Assembly (NCBI RefSeq): GCF_900155555.1
Contig: NZ_FUHN01000007.1
Coordinates: 434,073 to 498,072, forward strand
Source of the DNA: Mobilibacterium timonense
Lineage (GTDB): Bacteria; Bacillota; Clostridia; Peptostreptococcales; Anaerovoracaceae
Direction of reading: 5' to 3'
DNA: 64,000 nt
The notes beneath the pieces were generated by a model. It made no database searches. It was not told the origin of the DNA and saw only the letters and a program-made list of their open reading frames with translations. Shown here in pieces: positions 1 through 7,989 of the stretch. Both the position numbers and the translations under genes were made by a program. The stretch's first letter is position 1. Every line of letters starts with the position of its first letter.

Positions 1-707
1 AATCTTATCAGGGCGTATATGGCTGCCTTTGTGGTAAAAGATCCGAGATATGCCGTCCCGCTCATAGATGCTACAGAATACGCGTCCGTCAGCCATGAGT
101 TCATAGGCGGTATAGCTGCGTTGATCCCCAGCCCTATGAGTATGAGCCAGAAGCTGGCATCATGAGGACCCTGTGCCAGGTTCCGGATAGCCATGCCGTT
201 GTGGTATACGTTCAGAAGGAGTCCCACAAGGAGAGTGTTTCCTCCGAGAGCGTGGATCAGCATGTACCTGAACGCCGCCCTGCTCGATTCCCTGGTGTGC
301 CTCGCGTATATGAGAAATGTGGATGCTATTGCAGAAGCCTCCCAGAAGACGATGAAGCTGATGCAGTCCCCGGCCAGGACGACCGACATGGCGCTGCCCG
401 CGTACATGGTGGCGATCGCCGCCTCTCCCTTATCAGTCAGCCTGTATGAGTAGATAGACAGAATGATGGATATTATGCAGAAGGCGAACAGGAATGCCAT
501 TGAGAGGTTGTCGACCTTCAGGAGCTCTACGGAAAAATCGTCTGTTATGTGATACGTGAGGTTTGCGGATCTAGACAGTGTCAGTCCCGCGGCAGCTGCG
601 CAGACTGCGGCGATAATGGAAAGTGGGCCTTTGGCCTTCTGCGGCATGATGAAGATGAGTATGCCGAAAGCCATCATTATCAGCCCCGGATGCAGTACAT
701 TATTCAT
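1..707 (-). CDS. Third Mrp/complex I-like antiporter subunit (partial, 3' end outside window)
   Basis: The first 235 or so residues of a polytopic membrane protein are visible; the frame stays open to the window edge. It belongs to the proton-conducting NuoL/M/N-MrpA/D family. It has the glutamate of the fifth helix (FIVFWEAS) and the family pattern GTAYLGSFTTKAAIYAL, whose lysine lies in the proton path. The gene is the last visible of ten overlapping genes and is the third D-like paralogue of the operon. Three ATGs lie in a row; I chose the one at 707 because it sits six bases after an AGGAGG, and the gene overlaps the end of the 87-residue gene before it. Whether hydrogenase or other genes follow beyond position 1 cannot be seen. 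Confidence 0.85.
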   Translation of the reverse strand, partial: MNNVLHPGLIMMAFGILIFIMPQKAKGPLSIIAAVCAAAAGLTLSRSANLTYHITDDFSVELLKVDNLSMAFLFAFCIISIILSIYSYRLTDKGEAAIATMYAGSAMSVVLAGDCISFIVFWEASAIASTFLIYARHTRESSRAAFRYMLIHALGGNTLLVGLLLNVYHNGMAIRNLAQGPHDASFWLILIGLGINAAIPPMNSWLTDAYSVASMSGTAYLGSFTTKAAIYALIR

Positions 708-963
708 CATCATCCTCCTTTCCCGTAGAGCTTTCCTCTTCGTCTCCGTACAGATACTCCGCCGCTCCCGGCAGGAAGTAGTCGGTCTTTCTGACTCTCA
801 CGTAATCGATGTTCTTCAGCATTTCCGCCTCGTCCCGTCTCTCGCCGGCCTCGTAGTAGTCCTTGTCCTTTCTCATGAAGGAGCTCATGACGATCTTGCT
901 GAGAACTATCAGGCAGGCTGCACTCAGGAAGGCTATGGCAAAATATTCGAAAAATTCCTTCAT
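700..963 (-). CDS. Small single-span membrane protein in the Mrp operon, unknown function
   Basis: An 87-residue protein with one hydrophobic helix (about residues 7-30), a basic stretch after it (MRKDKDYY) and a strongly acidic C-terminal end. I recognise no family. It overlaps the preceding antiporter gene by ATGA and the following one by about 8 bases, so it is translated as part of the operon and is probably a small accessory subunit. It does not resemble MrpC, MrpF or NuoK, which have two or three helices. The coding overlap on both sides is the main evidence that it is real. Confidence 0.75.
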   Translation of the reverse strand: MKEFFEYFAIAFLSAACLIVLSKIVMSSFMRKDKDYYEAGERRDEAEMLKNIDYVRVRKTDYFLPGAAEYLYGDEEESSTGKEDDDE

Positions 964-2483
964 ATCCCAACTCCTATAGTTCCGAAGATCTGGTGGCCGG
1001 CAGATACAGCCATGCTGTACAGATGGAGCCCTGCATCAGGCGCCACTCCCAGGATGAAAACGACCGCAGTAGTTACAACTATCGGCACCAGCATCGGAAG
1101 AGAAGCCTCTCCCCTTTCCTGGAATTCCATATTGATAACGTCCCTCTTGAAAGCCGTGAATACCACCGGAAGAAGGTATGCCAGTGCAAGGACGCCGCTG
1201 GCGATATAAGTTGCAGCATAGAGTGGAGACTGAACGGACACCGCTCCCATCACAAGATTTCCTTTGCTGACAAAGCCCACGAAAAGAGGGAACCCGGCCA
1301 CCGCCACCGAGGCGATGGTGAAACACGTCATGGTCACCGGCATCCTGCGACCGATCCCCACCATCTCAGAGATATTCTTTTTTCCCGTGGTCACATACAC
1401 CGCACCGGCGCACATGAACAGGGTTATCTTCATAAAGGCGTGAGCAACGATATGGTAAAGCCCTCCGACCGCTCCGAACGGGGAAAGCATGGAGACCCCC
1501 AGCACGATATAGGAAAGCTGTCCGATCGTGGAGAAGGCCAGCCTCGCCTTCAGATTATCCTTCCTCAGGGCTATGAACGAGGATATCCAGATCGTGGCCA
1601 CCGCAAAATACGATAGTATCTCCGCTCCGCCGCATGCCCTCGCGGCATCAGGACCGAACACGAAAAACACCACTCTTATCGTTGCGAACGCTCCTGCTTT
1701 TACTACCGCGACCGCGTGGAGCAGCGCACTGACAGGCGTCGGTGCCACCATCGCTGCTGGCAGCCAGCTGTGGAAAGGCATGACTCCTGCCTTTACCATC
1801 CCTGCCCCCACCATGAGGAAAAAAAGCGTCAGCATGGCTGGTCCCGGCAGCAGATCAGGCGAGACGAAACCTCCCGCCTTGAACTCAAGCGTCCCGGTGA
1901 GAACGTAGAGGATGACTATCCCGGCAAAGAAAAGCTGTCCGCTGATAAGCGTGTACGCAAGGTATTTTCTTCCTGATCTCCTGCCCTCCTCGTCTCTGTA
2001 GTGGACCACCAATGGATAGGTCGCCACCGTCAGGATCTCGAAAAAGATGAAGAACGTAAGGAGATTGGAAGCGAAGCACAGCCCCATTACCGCCGAGATG
2101 CACATGGCGAAGGCCGCATAGTAGCCCGTCTGATGCTTCTCGTGGTGCCCGCGCATGTACCCCACGGAATAGAGCGACGTGAGGATCCAAAGTGTGGAAG
2201 ATACGCAGGCGAACACCATTCCGGCGGCATCCGGTGAAAAGCTCAGATCTACTCCCTCTGCTATCTGGAAGAGAGATACTCTCATGTTCTCTCCGGCCAG
2301 GACGTGAGGCACAAGGGATATCACTATGGCACAGTTGAATATCGCAGCAATGAAGGTAATTGCCTCCCTGACGTTCTGCCGCACATGATCTCCCATGACG
2401 AAGATCAGCCCGGAGGCCGCCATTGTTACGAAAACCGCCATTACCGGACGGAGGCCGGGATTTTCAAGAAACCAGTTCATCAT
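960..2483 (-). CDS. Second MrpD-like cation/proton antiporter subunit
   Basis: A 507-residue polytopic membrane protein of the NuoL/M/N-MrpA/D family, which moves protons through a chain of charged residues in the membrane. Seen are the helix-5 glutamate (FFIFFEILTVATYP) and the long conserved block GAGMVKAGVMPFHSWLP followed by TPVSALLHA and VVKAGA, which contains the two key lysines. The frame is open further upstream, but the ATG at 2483 follows GGAGG with seven bases spacing and overlaps the stop of the previous gene as ATGA, so I take it as the start. It may correspond to the MrpA core (MbhI-like) or to a duplicated MrpD. It lacks the long C-terminal extension of a classical MrpA. Confidence 0.9.
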   Translation of the reverse strand: MMNWFLENPGLRPVMAVFVTMAASGLIFVMGDHVRQNVREAITFIAAIFNCAIVISLVPHVLAGENMRVSLFQIAEGVDLSFSPDAAGMVFACVSSTLWILTSLYSVGYMRGHHEKHQTGYYAAFAMCISAVMGLCFASNLLTFFIFFEILTVATYPLVVHYRDEEGRRSGRKYLAYTLISGQLFFAGIVILYVLTGTLEFKAGGFVSPDLLPGPAMLTLFFLMVGAGMVKAGVMPFHSWLPAAMVAPTPVSALLHAVAVVKAGAFATIRVVFFVFGPDAARACGGAEILSYFAVATIWISSFIALRKDNLKARLAFSTIGQLSYIVLGVSMLSPFGAVGGLYHIVAHAFMKITLFMCAGAVYVTTGKKNISEMVGIGRRMPVTMTCFTIASVAVAGFPLFVGFVSKGNLVMGAVSVQSPLYAATYIASGVLALAYLLPVVFTAFKRDVINMEFQERGEASLPMLVPIVVTTAVVFILGVAPDAGLHLYSMAVSAGHQIFGTIGVGI

Positions 2484-3961
2484 GATCCCACCTCCATCAC
2501 AGTCGGCATCAGCACATTGACTATCGGCACGTTGAACACTCCTATGAGGATGATCGCAAGGAAGCAGACTACGATAGCCAGCACCATATTCCACGGTACC
2601 TCCTGTGCAACCTCTGACGGTATCCTGTCCGGCAGCTCCTTGTCCCGAGCCATGAACATCTTCTCAAAAAGCTTGAAGAAATAAACAGCGTTGAGAAGCG
2701 AACTGATCACCAGCACGAACAGGTACACCAGATGATGGCTGCCGGCGGCACCCATTCCTATGTACCACTTGCTGAAAAATCCTCCCAGCGGTGGAATGCC
2801 CACCATGGAAAGGGCCGCCACCACCATGAGTCCTGAGGTCAGCGGCATTTTCTTATAAATATACCCAAGATCCTCCATCTTCATGGAACCGTATTTCTGT
2901 CTTATCGCACCCGTGCCAAAGAAAAGTCCGCTCTTCATGAAGGCATGAGCCAGCATATGGAGAAATCCTCCCACTATCCCCACAGGCGAACCTGTGGCGA
3001 AGCCAAGGGTTATGTACCCGATCTGAGCGACGCTTGAATAGGCAAGCATCTTCCTGAGGTCTGTCTGAGCCATTGCCCTGACAGAGCCGTATATTATTCC
3101 GCAGCAGGAGAAGATCCCCACGATCAGGAGAAACTCGTCCATGAACCTGAACTCACTGCCGTATATGCAGAATATGTACCTGAACATCGCATATGCAGGT
3201 ATCTTTCCCATCACGCCTGCTATCAGCGGCCTGGATCCCGCATTCGCGTGGGCGTAGGCCGAAGGCTGCCACCCGTTGAACGGGAACAGTGCCATCTTGA
3301 CACCGAAGGCGGCGATGATGAATACGAGCGCCACCGCCTGGGCTTCCGTGCTGACGCCTCTTGAGAGCATGTAGTGCATGTCCTCCATGTTCAGGGTCCC
3401 GGTCTGAGAATAGAGGATGCCCACTCCCAGCAGATAAAAGGTTGCAGCTATGGTGCCCACCAGCATATATCTGAAGGCCGCCACGATGCCTCTGCTGCCG
3501 CCCAGCGCTATCAGGCAATAGCCTGACAATGAAGTTATCTCCAGGAAGACATAGAGGTTGAACATGTCTCCCGTGGATGTCATCCCCACCATTCCAACTA
3601 TCAACAGCGCGAGCATGGTGTATGCGCCGGAATTCTTGACTTTTCCTCCGTCTCTGACCTCAAAGCTCATGCTGAACAGCAGTGTGATGAAACCAATGAT
3701 CAGGATCATCACTATGATCACTGCACTTATAGCGTCGATCCTGAATTCGATCCCGTAGGGGATCTTGTATTTTCCGAAAACGTAACTGACAGTTCCGTGG
3801 TCTATCACGTCTTTCAGTTGTATGACCGACAGCACCAGAGATGCTGCCACAGATGCTATTACCACGTCTCTTCCCAGGCGCCAGTGGATCAGCGAAAGGG
3901 CCATGCAGAGAAGTGCCGCGCTGAGGGGCAACAGCACAATTAATACAGGTATGTTGCTCAT
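2480..3961 (-). CDS. mrpD: Na+/H+ antiporter subunit MrpD
   Basis: A 493-residue membrane protein, normal length for MrpD/MbhH. Visible are the helix-5 glutamate (YVFLEITSLSGY), the lysine segment FGVKMALFPFNGWQPSAYAHA and the helix with GVMGKIPAYA, all hallmarks of the antiporter-like subunits of complex I and Mrp. It overlaps mrpC (TGATG) upstream and the next D-like gene (ATGA) downstream. It works in the membrane as part of the multi-subunit Mrp complex that exchanges Na+ (or K+) for H+. The assignment to D rests on its position directly after mrpC and on length. Confidence 0.93.
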   Translation of the reverse strand: MSNIPVLIVLLPLSAALLCMALSLIHWRLGRDVVIASVAASLVLSVIQLKDVIDHGTVSYVFGKYKIPYGIEFRIDAISAVIIVMILIIGFITLLFSMSFEVRDGGKVKNSGAYTMLALLIVGMVGMTSTGDMFNLYVFLEITSLSGYCLIALGGSRGIVAAFRYMLVGTIAATFYLLGVGILYSQTGTLNMEDMHYMLSRGVSTEAQAVALVFIIAAFGVKMALFPFNGWQPSAYAHANAGSRPLIAGVMGKIPAYAMFRYIFCIYGSEFRFMDEFLLIVGIFSCCGIIYGSVRAMAQTDLRKMLAYSSVAQIGYITLGFATGSPVGIVGGFLHMLAHAFMKSGLFFGTGAIRQKYGSMKMEDLGYIYKKMPLTSGLMVVAALSMVGIPPLGGFFSKWYIGMGAAGSHHLVYLFVLVISSLLNAVYFFKLFEKMFMARDKELPDRIPSEVAQEVPWNMVLAIVVCFLAIILIGVFNVPIVNVLMPTVMEVGS

Positions 3962-4353
3962 CAGAACTTGTTCTCCCCCTTGATGATGTCGTCCTCTTCA
4001 ATAGAACCGTATTTTTCCTTGATCCTGGTGAGCAGTGCCAGCCCAACTCCCGTCGTGCCCAGGGATACCACGATGGCCGTGAGCATGAGCCCGTGAGGCA
4101 GAGGATTAATGTAGTGTCTTGCTCCCATGAGTCCTGTGACCTGCACAGGTATAGTTCCGCCGTTTTTCTGTCCGAAGCACAGGAAAAAGAATATCACCGC
4201 CACCTGCATGATGTTCATGCAGATCAGCTTCTTCATGTAGTTCTTGCAGGTGATCATCCCGTATATACCCAGCACGAGCAGGAATGCCGTCAGAAAATAT
4301 ATTCCCTTATCAGCCAGGAAAACGGATATACCGGACATGTTATTTGTCATCAT
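3961..4353 (-). CDS. mrpC: Na+/H+ antiporter subunit MrpC (NuoK-like)
   Basis: A 130-residue protein with three hydrophobic segments, the size and shape of MrpC/MbhG, the Mrp homologue of NuoK. The stretch GIYGMITCKNYMKKLICMNI matches the conserved first half of the family, and GLMLTAIVVSLGTTGVGLAL the last helix. It starts inside the end of mrpB (the ATG ATG pair at 4353/4350 overlaps its last codons) and overlaps mrpD by TGATG. The C-terminal charged tail (about 25 residues) faces the cytoplasm by inference. Confidence 0.92.
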   Translation of the reverse strand: MMTNNMSGISVFLADKGIYFLTAFLLVLGIYGMITCKNYMKKLICMNIMQVAVIFFFLCFGQKNGGTIPVQVTGLMGARHYINPLPHGLMLTAIVVSLGTTGVGLALLTRIKEKYGSIEEDDIIKGENKF

Positions 4354-5125
4354 CGAACCTCGCTCTCTCGTGTATGGCGTTCAGGATGGTGATGATCGTC
4401 GCCATTACGCCGATGGTCACTCCGACCTCCACCATCAGTATGCCCGTGGAATGCTTTTCCTCAAAGCTCATGGAAAACGGCAGCTTTCCGTATTCCAGGA
4501 ATACACCACCCCCAACAAGAGTGAGTATCCCGGTGAGTGTGTAGATAAACGTCCCGGCGCCTGCCAGCGCAACGGATCTTTCCTTCGGGAGCCTGATCAG
4601 CGATATCGTCCCAGGTGAGACCATCGTATCGATAATGTATACCATTCCTATGAGAGCACCTGCCTGAAATCCTCCTCCCAGGCTCACCTCTCCATGGAAC
4701 AGAACATATACAGCATATATGAGGATAAGCGGCTCTATGATCTTTATCATCACGTCCTTGTTTATGGATTGATATGCGGGCGCACCGAGGTGCTCCCTGT
4801 TTTCCGTGAATTTGCGCGGCTTGATGATCCTTGCCTTCGGATCAGGTCTGCTGGCGAGCAGTATCACCACCCCGAGGCCGGCGAGGAACATTACCGTAGT
4901 CTCCAGCATGGTATCGAAAGCCCTGTAATCCACGATCACAGCCGTAACGTAATTAGGTGAGTTTGTATCCTTCACTGCGTGCTCGATATAGTAGTCGGAC
5001 GTCCTCGTATGGGCTGGAGCGTCCGGATCTCCTATGGAAGGAAGAAAATCGAACCGGGCGAATGCTGCGGCCAGAACTATTGCGATGATAACTACAGGGA
5101 TCGCATTCTTTATTTTCTTTGCCAT
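4340..5125 (-). CDS. mrpB: MbhE-MrpB fusion, cation antiporter subunit B
   Basis: 261 residues. The first 90 or so carry GDPDAP, TSDYYIEHA and NYVTAVIVDYRAFDT, which is the conserved C-terminal part of MrpA known as MbhE. The remainder, with five or so membrane helices, is MrpB/MbhF (YQSINKDVMIKI, GGGFQAGALIG). In classical Bacillus Mrp the MbhE part belongs to MrpA; here it is fused in front of MrpB. I chose the ATG at 5125, eight bases after AGGAGG, over an upstream GTG that overlaps the ribosome site. The start overlaps the DUF4040 gene stop (TGATG). Confidence 0.9.
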   Translation of the reverse strand: MAKKIKNAIPVVIIAIVLAAAFARFDFLPSIGDPDAPAHTRTSDYYIEHAVKDTNSPNYVTAVIVDYRAFDTMLETTVMFLAGLGVVILLASRPDPKARIIKPRKFTENREHLGAPAYQSINKDVMIKIIEPLILIYAVYVLFHGEVSLGGGFQAGALIGMVYIIDTMVSPGTISLIRLPKERSVALAGAGTFIYTLTGILTLVGGGVFLEYGKLPFSMSFEEKHSTGILMVEVGVTIGVMATIITILNAIHERARFDDDK

Positions 5126-5367
5126 CACTTGCACCTCCTGTCGATGTTCCTCAGTGAGATCACGAAGTAGATGGTGGAGATCACGCCGATGACCGCTTCA
5201 GTGAAGGCAACGTCAGGGGCACCCATCACTATATAGAGGAACATGGTGATAAAGCTGAACGCGCAGTATGTGACGACTGCTGCCAGCAGGTCTTTATCGA
5301 AGATGACCACCAGCGTGATAGCGATGAGCGCCATCAGCAGAACGGCTTCCAATATCAGCGAATGCAT
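5125..5367 (-). CDS. DUF4040 (MbhD-like) antiporter subunit
   Basis: An 80-residue protein with three hydrophobic segments and the ending GAPDVAFTEAVIG...IYFVISLR, diagnostic of the DUF4040/MbhD module that normally forms part of the C-terminal region of MrpA. Here it is a separate gene, as in Mbh/Mbx-type membrane hydrogenase and Thermotoga-like operons. It overlaps mrpG upstream and mrpB downstream. Within the complex it should help form the sodium path, but that is known from family structures, not from this sequence. Confidence 0.88.
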   Translation of the reverse strand: MHSLILEAVLLMALIAITLVVIFDKDLLAAVVTYCAFSFITMFLYIVMGAPDVAFTEAVIGVISTIYFVISLRNIDRRCK

Positions 5368-5795
5368 GGCTCCTCCCTTCCGTCATTCTCTTCATCGTCC
5401 TCTTTATCGTCATTGTCATTTTCATCTTCATCTGATCCCACGTTTCCACCATTCCCGGATACGGCATCCGTCGGATACTGATCTGCCGGTTCCTGTTCGT
5501 TATAGTCCAGGAAATCCTTTTTCCTCACCGCCGCCAGCATGATCATATTCGTTCCCAGAGGATTAGCGATCAGAAGTATCAAAAAGACTATCAGTATTTT
5601 CAGAGACATAAGCGTAAGACCTGTCATGAACATCATTCCGATGGTCATGAGCATGGCGCCAAGAGTCTCACCGATACCAGAGGCATGCAGCCTGCTGTAA
5701 AAATCCGGAAATATCACAACACCAAAGGCAGATATGATCAAAAATACGGTGCCTGCGCTGATGAAGATCACAGCTGCAACATGTGACGGGCTCAT
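5355..5795 (-). CDS. mrpG: Na+/H+ antiporter subunit MrpG with acidic tail
   Basis: 146 residues. The first 95 or so are a normal MrpG: three membrane helices with the family signature FPDFYSRLHASGIGETLG and ILLIANPLGTNMI. The last 45-50 residues are unlike family members: a hydrophilic, very acidic run rich in Asp, Glu and Asn. The end of the reading frame overlaps the DUF4040 start by 13 bases, so the tail is translated within the operon. MrpF overlaps its start by four bases. The function of the tail is unknown; it might bind cations or a cytoplasmic partner (inference). Confidence 0.9.
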   Translation of the reverse strand: MSPSHVAAVIFISAGTVFLIISAFGVVIFPDFYSRLHASGIGETLGAMLMTIGMMFMTGLTLMSLKILIVFLILLIANPLGTNMIMLAAVRKKDFLDYNEQEPADQYPTDAVSGNGGNVGSDEDENDNDDKEDDEENDGREEPCIR

Positions 5796-6055
5796 CTTCT
5801 GCCTCCTATGTATTTTGCGAGAATAACGGTCGTGACAAAGCCGAGTATGCTGTAGCTCAGGGCGATGTCGATGTACATGGCCATTCTGCCGTCTATGAAA
5901 CCGAAAATCAGGATCATGAAGACGATATTGGTATTCATCACGAACATGGAGTTCATCTTATCGTAGACCAGTTTGCCTGAAAGCATGAAAACCAGCATGG
6001 CGATCACCACGCACACCAGCGCTATCAGGATCCACGAGAAAAAATGTGTCATCAT
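5792..6055 (-). CDS. mrpF: Na+/H+ antiporter subunit MrpF
   Basis: 87 residues with three hydrophobic helices, the exact size of MrpF/MbhB. The segment DGRMAMYIDIALSYSILGFVTTVILAKY matches the conserved second half of the family, where Asp and aromatic residues precede the last helix. It overlaps mrpE upstream (ATGA type) and mrpG downstream by four bases, so it is translationally coupled to both. Confidence 0.9.
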   Translation of the reverse strand: MMTHFFSWILIALVCVVIAMLVFMLSGKLVYDKMNSMFVMNTNIVFMILIFGFIDGRMAMYIDIALSYSILGFVTTVILAKYIGGRR

Positions 6056-6777
6056 CTTGTCATCCTCCTGATACTGTATTCACTTCTTCTGTATTTTTTC
6101 CTCACCAGCTGTATCCTTCTCTCCCTCTCTCTCTGCTCGAGTGACTCTTCCTGGATGTTCACCACTCTGTAGTCGATGGTCTCCCTGAAAACGTCTGCCA
6201 CCTTTCTCTGCATGCTTCCCTCCAGCAGCCCCTCAGCCGCACTGTCGGTCAGAGCGTGGACAGTGTAGATGCCGTTATCGTAAATGTCCATGGTAACGGT
6301 GCCCGGCGTCAGGGTTATGGAGTTGGCCAGCAGAGCCCTTGCGGCGGGGTTGTCGTAATCCGCCTTGAACCAGATTATCTTCTGTTCGATAGCGCTCCGG
6401 TCGGAGAAGATCACCTTAGCCACGTCAAGAGAACTTATAATTATCTGACCCATGAGCCAGATAAAATATGAAATGAATTTGATAACGTTGATGTGGAGAA
6501 GAAAATATCTGTTTTCGGACTTGAGCCCGTCCATTGTCAGAGAATTCAGGCAGAAATAAGAGATGACGATGCTGGAACCGATACCGAACACCAGAAACTT
6601 CACCTCGTGAAATATCTGTGACATCACAAACCACATAACGGACAGGATAATAAACAACTCAAGCCAGTTCAGAAAAGGATTTGACTTTAACCTCTTGTCA
6701 GAAAAAAACTTATTCATCTCGCTATTCCAGTCAGTTGCGGGACAATAACGGTCAATGAGTTTTCGGCGGATCATCAC
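6052..6777 (-). CDS. mrpE: Na+/H+ antiporter subunit MrpE
   Basis: First gene of the antiporter operon. Up to 241 residues, longer than the usual 160-170. The core from about residue 35 has two or three N-terminal helices, then the family signature NSITLTPGTVTMDI and a cytoplasmic domain. About 40 extra basic residues follow at the C-terminus. The start is uncertain: the GTG/ATG at 6777/6774 lacks a ribosome site, and another ATG at 6717 also lacks a good one. A promoter ends about 45 bases upstream of 6777, which favours the longer form. Confidence 0.88.
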   Translation of the reverse strand: MMIRRKLIDRYCPATDWNSEMNKFFSDKRLKSNPFLNWLELFIILSVMWFVMSQIFHEVKFLVFGIGSSIVISYFCLNSLTMDGLKSENRYFLLHINVIKFISYFIWLMGQIIISSLDVAKVIFSDRSAIEQKIIWFKADYDNPAARALLANSITLTPGTVTMDIYDNGIYTVHALTDSAAEGLLEGSMQRKVADVFRETIDYRVVNIQEESLEQRERERRIQLVRKKYRRSEYSIRRMTR

Positions 6778-6826
6778 AATCCGTCAAGATCAAATTTGCT
6801 AAAAATCACAAAAATTCATCAGTTTG

Positions 6827-6854
6827 ATTATACACTAACTCATATGCCAACAAA
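6827..6854 (-). promoter_or_regulatory. Putative promoter of the mrp operon
   Basis: On the minus strand TTTGTT (6854-6849) and TATAAT (6832-6827) are separated by 16 bases. Transcription would start near 6820, giving a leader of roughly 45 bases before mrpE. The -10 box is perfect and the -35 box weak. Confidence 0.55.
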
Positions 6855-6896
6855 AGATTTATCCGCTCCTGGTTTTTCTTTGTTTTACATGCACGA

Positions 6897-6924
6897 TTGT
6901 CTGAATAATATCATTCGTAGACAA
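6897..6924. promoter_or_regulatory. Imperfect palindrome over the -35 region of the radical SAM gene
   Basis: Arms TTGTCT-GAAT and ATTC-GT-AGACAA flank a six-base centre (AATATC), with a two-base bulge. It overlaps the -35 box of the plus-strand promoter at 6918 and lies about 45 bases upstream of the mrp -35 box. It could be an operator for one or both divergent units. A second short palindrome, ATCACGGTGAT, lies at 6932-6942 in the spacer of the same promoter. Confidence 0.4.
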
Positions 6925-6947
6925 AATATTGATCACGGTGATATACT
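6918..6947 (+). promoter_or_regulatory. Putative promoter of the radical SAM gene
   Basis: TAGACA at 6918-6923 and TATACT at 6942-6947 are separated by 18 bases. Transcription would begin near 6954, about 50 bases before the gene, whose AAGGAG ribosome site lies at 6986-6992. Confidence 0.5.
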
Positions 6948-7003
6948 GAGACAGTTAAACAGCAAGGCCTTCAAAGGGCCGGCACACTAAGGAGATAACT
7001 ATA

Positions 7004-7864
7004 ATGGCAAACATGGATATAAATAACTCCGATGTTTCCGGAACAAGAGAAACAGTCCTGCCCCCCCTGTCCAGGACGAAGGGACCAACTGTGACGATGT
7101 TCGCACCGTACGACTGCAACAACAGCTGCCCTTTCTGTGTCAACAAGAAAGAGTACAGGGACACATCCAGCTTCAGCATCAAGAGGTGCTATGACGCCCT
7201 CGATATAATGGACAGGATCTTTCCAGAGAACGACGTCGTCCTGACCGGAGGTGAACCGCTGGCTGATCTCAACGCTCTTCAGAGCATACTGGATCACATC
7301 AAGCCATCCCATCATATCTACATCAACACCACCCTTCCTACCAACGAGACCAACACAGAGGAAGTCGTGGCAGCATTCCTGAACAGGAACGCCGACAAGA
7401 TCTCCTGCGTGAACGTGAGCCGCCATCTGAAGCACTACGTCAAAGAGTGCTCCGATGACATCTTTTCCATGCTGAATGTACGGCACAGGATCAACTGCGT
7501 CGTGTTCGACGATACCACCAGGGAAAAGCTGAGGGCGTTCCTCGACCGCTTCAACGGCCACGAGGTCCAGCTGAGGGCAAACTATTCGAAGCTCACGCTT
7601 GACAACGTCTTCAAGACGGAGGATGACGATCTTTTCCACCTGATAGAGTCTATCTGCAGGTACGAAGGCCAGCTTGAAAAAGAACTGTTCCGCACGGGAT
7701 TCGTTTTCTCATACAAAGACAGCAGGATCACTTATCACAAGACTCTTCCTTACAGCAAGATAAACGGCCGCATCGGAGACATCATCATCCGTCAGACAGG
7801 CTTTATCTACGACGACTGGAACGACTACGGCGAACAGCTCAATATCAACGATCTGATCCTGTAG
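7004..7864 (+). CDS. Radical SAM protein of unknown substrate
   Basis: 286 residues. The cluster motif is intact: C38, C42 and C45 in CNNSCPFC, followed by the SAM-binding TGGEPL at residues 81-86. There is no SPASM or other C-terminal cysteine cluster, no B12 domain and no peptide-recognition domain that I can see. The length and motif place it among small MoaA-like or activase-like radical SAM enzymes; the substrate cannot be predicted. The gene stands alone between the divergent mrp operon and lexA, with a good ribosome site (AAGGAG) and its own promoter. No maturase partner, precursor peptide or obvious target enzyme lies beside it. Confidence 0.85.
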   Translation: MANMDINNSDVSGTRETVLPPLSRTKGPTVTMFAPYDCNNSCPFCVNKKEYRDTSSFSIKRCYDALDIMDRIFPENDVVLTGGEPLADLNALQSILDHIKPSHHIYINTTLPTNETNTEEVVAAFLNRNADKISCVNVSRHLKHYVKECSDDIFSMLNVRHRINCVVFDDTTREKLRAFLDRFNGHEVQLRANYSKLTLDNVFKTEDDDLFHLIESICRYEGQLEKELFRTGFVFSYKDSRITYHKTLPYSKINGRIGDIIIRQTGFIYDDWNDYGEQLNINDLIL

Positions 7865-7879
7865 ATCTCTTTAAAATCT

Positions 7880-7891
7880 GAACATGCGTTC
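7880..7891. promoter_or_regulatory. LexA (SOS) box upstream of lexA
   Basis: GAACATGCGTTC is a perfect match to the Gram-positive SOS consensus GAAC-N4-GTTC. It ends exactly where the -35 box of the lexA promoter starts, so bound LexA would block RNA polymerase and repress its own gene. Confidence 0.85.
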
Positions 7892-7920
7892 TTGATTAAT
7901 CTCCTTCCGTGCTGTATACT
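7892..7920 (+). promoter_or_regulatory. lexA promoter
   Basis: TTGATT (7892-7897), 17 bases, then TATACT (7915-7920). A leader of about 60 bases follows; it carries a hairpin with nine-base arms (7945-7953 and 7956-7964) just before the GGGAGG ribosome site. Confidence 0.75.
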
Positions 7921-7989
7921 TCCAGAAGGATCAACCTTCTGATCTCTCCGTTTAAAAACGGAGAAGACTATCCACAGGGAGGAATACAG

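Noticed and set aside
6796-6990. 64-codon plus-strand frame just before the radical SAM gene, a possible precursor peptide
   Set aside because: It begins with TTG without a ribosome site, overlaps the promoter elements of both divergent genes, and its AT-rich composition is that of a control region. The predicted radical SAM promoter starts transcription inside it.
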